This document shows, piece after piece, positions 47,061 to 51,807 of a DNA stretch of 51,807 nucleotides. The notes below the pieces were generated by a model. The model was given only the letters and a program-made list of their open reading frames with translations, made no database searches and had not been told where the DNA came from. The stretch's first letter is position 1. Every line of letters begins with the position of its first letter. Made by a program: the position numbers and the translations under genes. The DNA comes from an uncultured Luminiphilus sp. (lineage in GTDB: Bacteria; Pseudomonadota; Gammaproteobacteria; Pseudomonadales; Halieaceae): contig CALKDK010000016.1 in NCBI GenBank assembly GCA_938084055.1, forward strand, positions 1 to 51,807. The letters run 5' to 3'.

Positions 47061-47828
47061 ATGAAAGCGGGAACCAAACTGGGGCTTGTGGCCTGCTTCC
47101 TTGCCATGGGAACGGCAGCGCTTTGGTTTTACCTGACCCGACAGGTGAGCTTGCCTGATGACCGCACGCTGTTTGCCATTGTCCTTCTCGCGGCGGCGGG
47201 GCTGGGTGTACTGGCCTATATCAAGGGCACCGGACTGGTGGGTGGTGTGCCGCCGGCGGCAGCAATTGTCATCGGGCTTTTCCTGCCGTTCACGATGTCG
47301 GTGAGCGAACAGACGGTAGAGGCAGACAGGGTGATCGCTGTGGGGGATCGGGTACCCCGGTTTTCAGCACGTGATGCCGCCGGTGAAATCTTCGACTCCG
47401 ATACATTGCACGGTCATCTTGTTCTCATCAAATTCTTCAGAGCCCATTGGTGATCTTACTGCGTCGGCGAGTTGCGTCGACTCGAAGAACTTCGCGCAGA
47501 GTTTGACAGGCGCGGTGTGCAGGTCCTGACGGTCAGTACCGACTCGCCTGAGGACATTGCGGCGGAACGGCACCTCCATGGTCTTCAAGCCCGCATGCTG
47601 TCCGACGTGGAGCTCAAGGTGACCGACGCCTTTGGGCTGCGTAATACGGGGTTCCACTCGGCGCCGCTGTCCCACGAATCGGTGGCGCTTCCCGTGCCCG
47701 CCACGCTGCTGGTCGATCCCGAAGGGCGTGTACTGTGGCTCGATTTGTCGAAGGATTATCAACGGCGCTCGGATCCCGGGGTCGTGCTCGCGGCCATGCA
47801 GGCACACTTCGATACCCTGGAGCTGTAG
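47061..47828 (+). CDS. Membrane-anchored selenocysteine-containing redoxin (in-frame TGA at 47451-47453)
   Basis: A 255-aa protein if TGA at codon 131 is read as selenocysteine. Three N-terminal membrane helices (about 7-25, 37-54, 63-81) with a basic N-terminus place the following thioredoxin-fold domain in the periplasm. The domain starts with GDRVPRFSARDAAG; the active site reads FFRAHW-U-SYC-VGEL, exactly where AhpC/TSA or TlpA-like redoxins have CxxC. After the TGA the same frame runs on for 124 codons with the remaining redoxin pattern (VQVLTVSTDSPEDI, then PATLLVDPEGRVLW). AGGGAG lies about 7 bases before the ATG. A 5-bp hairpin with its apical loop 20-26 bases after the TGA fits a bacterial SECIS. 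A plain stop would remove Cys134 and the second half of the domain. Confidence 0.85.
47468..47484 (+). promoter_or_regulatory. Candidate bacterial SECIS hairpin for the first selenoprotein
   Basis: Within the coding sequence downstream of the TGA, CGAGT (47468-47472) pairs with ACTCG (47480-47484) around the 7-base loop TGCGTCG. Counting the T of TGA as 1, the loop is at 23-29, close to that of E. coli fdhF. There is a G among the first two loop bases, and a GT pair in the loop. Confidence 0.6.
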
Positions 47829-47837
47829 GCTTTTCCC

Positions 47838-47867
47838 GAGCTTCCGGGGATCGCTCCCCGGGAGCTT
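47838..47867. terminator. Bidirectional hairpin between the two convergent selenoprotein genes
   Basis: A 13-bp stem (two G-T pairs) with TCGC loop lies between the two stops: CCGGGGA and TCCCCGG arms extended outward by GAGCTT/GAGCTT pairing. There is no T-run on the plus strand; it is probably an RNA end or stabiliser for both transcripts. Confidence 0.6.
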
Positions 47868-47880
47868 CACCCCGATGCAG

Positions 47881-49107
47881 TCAGCCGGGTTTCTTACGGT
47901 TCCAGGCGGTTTGGACCTCCAGTTTCAGGGTCTTCCAGATGAATTTAATCAGTGCCAGGGGGTTGGAACGCACTTTGCGCCAGACCAGGCGCCGCATGGC
48001 GGGACCGCTGTCGTAGTGGCCCTCCCGCTGCCCGTGACCCCGGTGGACGGCAAGGCTGGGCACATCGACCACGTCTATTGGCAACTCCAGCGTGAACTGC
48101 TGGGTTCTGGGCAGCAGGCACTCGGATTCGTTGCAGGCCTGGTAGGTCACGTCGAATTGCAGCTGGCAATGCGCCGATTCCGGAGCCTTCGCCTCGGTGG
48201 CAATATCGCCCGCTGCGTAGAAGGGTACGACGATGTCCACTTCGCCACTCCAGACCTCCAGATCGACGCCCAGAGAGGGTAGGTGCAACGGTGTGCTCGA
48301 GGGGTATTGGCTAGGCAGAGTTCGCACATCTGCGGGGCCGGTCACGGTTACCCGGGTTGCTGTGAGGCCCTCAGGCACCGGCTCCCCGTAGATGTGTAGC
48401 CCCGGGGCTATGTTGAAGCGCACCACCAGCTGGCGGATGATGCCCTGTCTCAGGCTGCCCCTGCCACCGCGCACCGTTGCCGTGATGCTGATATCGGGCT
48501 CGCCCCCTTTGACCTGCGGCGCCCCCTGATCGATTTGGATGCGGCCCATTGCGGCATCGATCAGCGTCTCGGGGCTCTCGCGTTTTTTGTAGGAATCATG
48601 AAAGAATTTCGAGACCACGATGCCCCGTTCATCGCAGACAAACACGCCGGGGTAGGGGATGCCGTAAATGAAGGCATCATCTGTCGAAACCTGGGTGTTC
48701 AGAATGCCGTACTGCTGGATAACCGCTGAATCAACATCAGAGAGCAATGGGAAGGGTATTCCCTGGGCGTCTGAGAATTCCTCCAGAGCCGCGGAATCGT
48801 CATAGGAAATCGCGTAGAGTTTGATGCCGTTGGCGTCAAACTGGGCGTAAGCATCGCGTAGCTCCCCGAGCTGCGTCCAGCAGGGGGGTCACCAGACTGC
48901 CGACCGGTAGAAGACCAGCGCTGCCTTTGACACCCCTCTGTCTTCATGAAATCGAAGGGTTCGACCCCGGGCATCCGGCAGCTCAAAGTCGGGCAGGCGC
49001 TCGCCGAGGGCAGGTCCGGTACAGGCGTCGGCCGGCATGCTGGCCCGGACCGGATGACCAACCGGTGCCGGGGCATCAAACCCAAGGTTGTCGCGTTGCA
49101 TGGTCAT
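47881..49107 (-). CDS. Selenocysteine-containing redoxin fused to a DsbD-alpha-like domain (in-frame TGA at 48889-48891)
   Basis: A 408-aa protein if TGA at codon 73 encodes selenocysteine. Residues about 33-190 are a redoxin: LGERLPDFELPDARG, then LVFYRSAVW-U-PPC-WTQLGEL, matching the FYRSADWCPYC-type active site of AhpC/TSA proteins with Cys replaced by Sec; then PGVFVCDERGIVV. Residues about 205-345 resemble the N-terminal domain of DsbD, including YQACNESECLLP with Cys325 and Cys330, equivalent to the redox pair of DsbD-alpha. A basic tail follows. There is no signal peptide or helix at the N-terminus, which is odd for a DsbD-like partner. The frame continues for 335 codons after the TGA. 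A hairpin follows the TGA. Confidence 0.85.
48860..48872 (-). promoter_or_regulatory. Candidate bacterial SECIS hairpin for the second selenoprotein
   Basis: Downstream of the TGA on the minus strand, AGCTC pairs with GAGCT around a GGG loop, with CG/CG pairs beyond a mismatch. The loop is at positions 25-27 counted from the T of TGA, nearly the same place as in the other gene. Confidence 0.6.
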
Positions 49108-49216
49108 CTTGTTACCGCGATCAGTAACTCGGTGCAGTGGGGGCCGCGGTGTGAGCGAAACCGATCCCGGTTACCGATGCCCGGGGTGTGGCGCCCGCTG
49201 CAACGCGGCCTGCACA

Positions 49217-49672
49217 TCACTGTTCCTTGGCAGCGGCCATCATCGCGGCGGAGTCATCGAAGGGCTGGAAAGCCGCATACTTGCCGTCCCTGATCGTCAC
49301 CATGTGCATCGCCTCGGTGTCCAGGCCCTCTGCCGTCATGCGCACGTGCACAAAAACGGTGTCGCCGGATTCATAAAATTTAATGGGTTCTACCTTGAAA
49401 TCCGGCCACATTTCCGAGATCGGTGCAAAGATGCCGGCTTCCACTGCGGCGGGACCAATATAGGTACCCGTATAGGGAAGTCCCACCTGAATGGTCCAGA
49501 CAGAATCTTCAGCTTGAACGGCACGCCAGGCCTCCATATCACCGACGCCGAATGCGTCATAACCGGCTTTTGCAACGGCAATATTCGCTGACATGCCGTC
49601 CTGCTCATGGTGCCCCGCTGTTGCAGGCGCCGCTGTAAAAATGAGTGATAAAAGTAGCGTGATTATTCTCAT
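49217..49672 (-). CDS. Secreted NTF2/SnoaL-like protein
   Basis: A 151-aa protein: signal peptide about 1-19 (cleavage near ATAGHH), then an NTF2-like domain. The helix VAKAGYDAFGVGDMEAWRAVQAEDSVWTI, in two halves, is the usual ketosteroid-isomerase/SnoaL opening (the second half DMEAWRAV and DSVWTI are diagnostic), and strands with FVHVRMTAEG and MVTIRDGKY follow. Ligand and reaction are unknown. The ATG at 49672 has AAGGA about 9 bases upstream. It precedes the second selenoprotein gene on the same strand with about 110 bases between. Confidence 0.85.
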   Translation of the reverse strand: MRIITLLLSLIFTAAPATAGHHEQDGMSANIAVAKAGYDAFGVGDMEAWRAVQAEDSVWTIQVGLPYTGTYIGPAAVEAGIFAPISEMWPDFKVEPIKFYESGDTVFVHVRMTAEGLDTEAMHMVTIRDGKYAAFQPFDDSAAMMAAAKEQ

Positions 49673-50056
49673 GGTTGATCCTTCCTGATGGTGTTGATGA
49701 CTGGGTCCAGGGCATAACATAACACCGGCATCGTTTGTCCGCACTGACCTGCCATGCGCTGTTGGAGGCAAGCAATAGCCACCACAGCACATCAGCGTCG
49801 GATACAGGGGTGCTGGGGCTCACTGGAGGCCCAGGGAGACGGCCCGTCAATGTTGGTGCTGTCTAAACTGGTGCTCATGGAGTGTAGCCTGGATAAATGG
49901 CGGAAGAGGTAGGAGTCGAACCCACACGGCGTCAAGATAATGCAGGTTGATGCAGCAATGTTTCACGTGTAACAAGGGCTATGGGGTGAGGGGTTACTAA
50001 CTAGTCTGCATCATTTGACATCTTCTGGCTGCAATTGTTCCGCAAATGTTCCGCGC
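49673..50056. other. Junction region between chromosome and integrated element
   Basis: About 380 bases without a gene. It holds a tRNA 3' fragment (listed separately). Further right are an inverted pair TGATGCAG/CTGCATCA (49948-49955, 50006-50013) and a direct repeat TGTTCCGC twice at 50036 and 50047, spaced 11 bases, both next to the integrase stop. These could be arm-type sites for integrase or excisionase. Confidence 0.5.
49898..49930 (-). other. 3' fragment of a long-arm tRNA gene (Ser or Sec): attachment site
   Basis: On the minus strand the last bases read as a T-arm (GTGGG, TTCGACT, CCTAC), acceptor 3' strand CTCTTCC, discriminator G and CCA. No 5' part follows upstream, so this is only the tRNA end, as left by tRNA-targeting integrases. 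G73 with CTTCCGCCA is typical for tRNA-Ser and tRNA-Sec. The 7+5 geometry favours Ser (Sec usually has 8+5), but TTCGACTCCT is like selC. It lies directly beside an integrase gene. Confidence 0.75.
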
Positions 50057-51085
50057 CTAGTCTATCTCAAACCATATTTTTCGCTGCGCCTCACTTTCAT
50101 CCTTGTCCACAAAGTCGGCGTAAACATTAAAGAACATCTCAAGAGAGTGACCCAGAACCTTCGCGCAGTATGCTGGGCGCATTCCGCTCTCCAGCATCAT
50201 TGAGGCGGCGGTATGACGCACGTTGTACGGCGACCTGTACCGAATGTTTAGTCTCTTCATCGACCGTGAGAAAGCATCTGACAGCCTGGTGGATGACTGA
50301 AACGCTTTGCCGTATTGATTCGTAACAATGTGACTGTCGTGAAGCTGCCGAGGCATAGCCTTGAGTGCTTTTTGAACATATGGATGTACCGGCACGACCC
50401 GGTCAACCTTGGTTTTTGTCGGTCCCTCATTACCCCTGACGCGGCCTTTCGTGATACTGAATGTGCCGTCTTTGTAATCAGACCACCTGAGAGCGATGGC
50501 TTCACTGGGTCTGAGTCCGCTATAAAACCTGATTGCAAAGAATAGGTGTTGGTTATTTTTGAGGTCATCCAGAATCATATCCCGCTCTTCACGGGTGAAC
50601 GGATCAACTTTTCGCTTAACCAGCTTTACTTCCTTTGCGTATAGCCGGGCAGGGTTGTCAGTTCGCCAGTGTGATTTGATGGCTAACTCAAACACCTGGC
50701 TACCGGCAGAAAGAATGTGTTTTAGGGTCTTGGGGGATTTGTCGAGACTACCAAACAGGTCGAGGAGGTCACCGTACTCGATCTCACTGACCGGAACCTG
50801 GAACAGTGGGCTCCAGTACTTGTTCAAGTACGACTTTTGAGTGCGTCTTGTCTCAGGGGATATTTGGGCCGTATCAAGTCGAGTCTGGGATAGTTTGCCA
50901 AACGTCTGGACAGGACTTGTTTCTTTATCTCCACGCCGAAACGCTTTGATATGTTGCTCTCTGATCTTCCAGGCGCGTTTTACACCAGTTGGTGAGTATG
51001 GGATCTGAAGTGTGAGCGACTTCCTGCGTTTTCCCTCGCGCCAAATGATTCTGCACCTTCCTCTTTCTTCGTAGACGCCATCCAT
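50057..51085 (-). CDS. int: Tyrosine recombinase / phage-type integrase
   Basis: A 342-aa integrase. The N-terminal arm-binding part (GRCRIIWREGKRRKSL) and SAM-like core-binding domain (about 75-160) precede the catalytic domain. Active-site residues visible are Arg in YSGLRPSEAIALRW, the YNVRHTAASMML box (the usual first His replaced by Tyr-Asn, as in many phage integrases, but Arg kept), His in VLGHSLEMF and the nucleophile Tyr in NVYADFV. It should insert the element at the tRNA 3' end next to it. The ATG at 51085 with AGGAG 9 bases upstream is the likely start. It overlaps the 3' end of the excisionase-like gene by about 106 bases. Confidence 0.92.
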   Translation of the reverse strand: MDGVYEERGRCRIIWREGKRRKSLTLQIPYSPTGVKRAWKIREQHIKAFRRGDKETSPVQTFGKLSQTRLDTAQISPETRRTQKSYLNKYWSPLFQVPVSEIEYGDLLDLFGSLDKSPKTLKHILSAGSQVFELAIKSHWRTDNPARLYAKEVKLVKRKVDPFTREERDMILDDLKNNQHLFFAIRFYSGLRPSEAIALRWSDYKDGTFSITKGRVRGNEGPTKTKVDRVVPVHPYVQKALKAMPRQLHDSHIVTNQYGKAFQSSTRLSDAFSRSMKRLNIRYRSPYNVRHTAASMMLESGMRPAYCAKVLGHSLEMFFNVYADFVDKDESEAQRKIWFEID

Positions 51086-51234
51086 TGCGCGATCTCCTCT
51101 GTGTTGTAGCAGGTTGCTCCACCGGGCTCCTTCCAATAGTGGCGCCCTTCGGTCCAGTGCAGTTGCCTGCGTCTGCGTATCTGGCTAGAAGTGTACCCTA
51201 GCAGGCCTATGATTTTCTTTTCTGTAACAATCAT
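50980..51234 (-). CDS. Excisionase-like DNA-binding protein
   Basis: An 84-aa protein. The first 55 residues fit the excisionase or DNA-binding MerR-like winged-helix pattern: LLGYTSSQIRRRRQLHW, then TEGRHYWKEPGGATCYNTEEIAQWM. Such proteins bend DNA to direct the integrase towards excision. Its start overlaps the stop of the 109-aa gene (ATGA), and its tail overlaps the integrase gene in another frame by about 106 bases; the tail (rich in Ser, Arg and His) may be unimportant. Preceded by GGGGAC. Confidence 0.75.
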   Translation of the reverse strand: MIVTEKKIIGLLGYTSSQIRRRRQLHWTEGRHYWKEPGGATCYNTEEIAQWMASTKKEEGAESFGARENAGSRSHFRSHTHQLV

Positions 51235-51560
51235 TTATCGTCCCCCTTTTTTGATTCTTTGTTTTTTTGCTCCATAAAATCTATGACCTTTAGACTGTCA
51301 TACTCGCTGTCTGCGTTGCGATCACGACGCTCCTCATGCAACTTACGATTAGGCAAGTCTTCCTCTCTAGCTTCTTCATATTTTCTCTGGAGCATGCCGA
51401 TAGCATCACTCAGAACGTCCATCATTATGAAAGCATCTACGTGATCCGCGTCATAGCTCCAGAGAAGATCACACTCACCGTTTTCCAGGTCCGCGACTAA
51501 GATACCAATCGGCTTGAAACATGGGTCAATCTTGCTGTCATCATCGAAAAAATCAGTCAT
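51231..51560 (-). CDS. Hypothetical phage-type acidic protein
   Basis: A 109-aa protein of unknown function: an acidic first half (MTDFFDDDSKIDP) and a charged, probably helical second half. Neither signal nor membrane helix is seen. The start has GAGGA 8 bases upstream and directly abuts the stop of the 47-aa gene. Its stop overlaps the excisionase-like start. The 13-base sequence TCATTTATCGTCC spans its start and recurs at the next start, so both genes share the same translation signal. Confidence 0.7.
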   Translation of the reverse strand: MTDFFDDDSKIDPCFKPIGILVADLENGECDLLWSYDADHVDAFIMMDVLSDAIGMLQRKYEEAREEDLPNRKLHEERRDRNADSEYDSLKVIDFMEQKNKESKKGDDK

Positions 51561-51569
51561 TTATCGTCC
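51231..51569. repeat. Repeated 13-base translation-start sequence (51231-51243 and 51557-51569)
   Basis: Identical TCATTTATCGTCC copies cover the ribosome-binding and start region of two successive minus-strand genes. This looks like the result of a local duplication or shared translation signal. Confidence 0.6.
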
Positions 51570-51704
51570 TCTACATTTGAATTCATCGTCAACCGCTGGT
51601 CGCTTCCTGGTCCTTCCCCACGGTTTCTGTAGCCAGTTGTTGGCTGCATCCCCCAGATGACGGTTTCCAGTGTACTGGCTATCACGCCGCGCAGCAGACA
51701 CCAT
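51561..51704 (-). CDS. Small phage-type protein, 47 aa
   Basis: A short frame (MVSAARRDSQYTG...) ending in TAA directly before the ATG of the 109-aa gene (TAAATG). GGAGG lies about 12 bases upstream. The frame is open further upstream, with sensible residues (RKRVPKNVCTPEEWE) up to the ssb stop, but no standard start is available there, so the true N-terminus might be longer and use a rare codon. Basic, hydrophilic; unknown function. Confidence 0.5.
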   Translation of the reverse strand: MVSAARRDSQYTGNRHLGDAANNWLQKPWGRTRKRPAVDDEFKCRGR

Positions 51705-51757
51705 CTCCCATTCCTCCGGGGTGCAAACATTCTTCGGTACTCGCTTTCTGTTATTAA

Positions 51758-51807
51758 CTAGAATGGGATATCGTCATCAAAATTGTCTTCATAAGCTACC
51801 GACTTAG
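51758..51807 (-). CDS. ssb: C-terminal end of single-stranded DNA-binding protein (truncated by window edge)
   Basis: The last 15 codons read KSVAYEDNFDDDIPF. The acidic tip DDDIPF is the universal SSB tail that recruits replication and repair proteins. The rest lies beyond the window. SSB in a phage-like gene run indicates that the element brings its own replication or recombination factor. Confidence 0.85.
   Translation of the reverse strand, partial: KSVAYEDNFDDDIPF

Noticed and set aside
47061..47453. Reading the first redoxin as a 130-aa truncated protein plus a separate 118-aa ORF at 47472
   Set aside because: The two ORFs are in the same frame, separated only by one TGA at the active-site Cys position, and the second has no start signal of its own.
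48889..49107. Reading the second redoxin as a 72-aa stub plus a 288-aa ORF
   Set aside because: Same reasoning: one in-frame TGA at the active-site position; the intervening codons encode the missing redoxin residues.
47061..49107. Explaining both TGAs as sequencing errors or pseudogenes
   Set aside because: Two independent events at the homologous codon, each followed by a hairpin at the correct distance, make selenocysteine the simpler reading; not fully excluded without selABCD.
49898..49930. Calling a complete tRNA gene here
   Set aside because: Only the T-arm and 3' acceptor strand exist; the matching 5' GGAAGAG strand and anticodon arm are not found in the adjacent bases.
1..51807. 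CRISPR array or insertion sequence
   Set aside because: No regularly spaced repeats and no transposase-like protein or terminal inverted repeats were seen.

Overview
The window looks like chromosomal DNA of a marine, aerobic, heterotrophic gammaproteobacterium. A member of the Halieaceae (OM60/NOR5) or a close relative is my best guess, judged only from the gene repertoire: a catecholate-type TonB receptor under a Fur box, a Baeyer-Villiger monooxygenase, a coniferyl-aldehyde-type dehydrogenase, a Rieske oxygenase, MMPL/RND pumps and many secreted peptidases. From 1 to about 49.9 kb the DNA is GC-rich and gene-dense. From about 49.9 kb to the right edge it is visibly more AT-rich and carries phage-like genes.

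Layout. 0-10 kb: the 3' part of a MATE exporter overlapping an HxlR regulator; a minus-strand group of an aldehyde dehydrogenase, a TetR regulator and a zinc-independent MDR reductase, with a TetR-type palindrome upstream of the dehydrogenase; a DUF885 peptidase-like protein; a PAS-PAS histidine kinase; proline iminopeptidase. 10-20 kb: a GH2 beta-glucuronidase-like enzyme, a Tat-exported spermidine-dehydrogenase-like flavoprotein, an NTF2-like protein, an M60-like metallopeptidase, a decayed beta-hydroxyacid-dehydrogenase fragment and agmatinase. 20-32 kb: a small outer-membrane barrel protein, a redoxin/haem c/copper-monooxygenase fusion, an MMPL exporter, a Fur-regulated siderophore receptor, an M14 carboxypeptidase and a Rieske oxygenase. 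32-44.5 kb: a PDZ lipoprotein, homocysteine S-methyltransferase, a CotH-kinase protein, a Coq4-like protein, an RND adaptor/permease pair, and a BVMO plus crotonase pair.

44.8-49.7 kb holds the most notable locus. Two convergent genes each encode a redoxin whose first active-site cysteine codon is an in-frame TGA (UxxC). The reading frame continues in register for more than 120 and more than 330 codons past the TGA, and each has a small hairpin where a bacterial SECIS should lie. I read both as selenoproteins. One is anchored by three membrane helices. The other is fused to a domain resembling the N-terminal (alpha) domain of DsbD with its own Cys pair. Splitting each gene into two ORFs, as routine gene callers would, hides them. 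A DUF3604 lipoprotein precedes the first and an NTF2-like secreted protein lies upstream of the second.

49.9-51.8 kb: a 3'-terminal fragment of a long-arm tRNA gene (Ser or Sec) marks the edge of an integrated element. The element reads, on the minus strand, ssb (tail only), a 47-aa protein, a 109-aa protein, an excisionase-like protein and a tyrosine integrase. It continues past the right edge.
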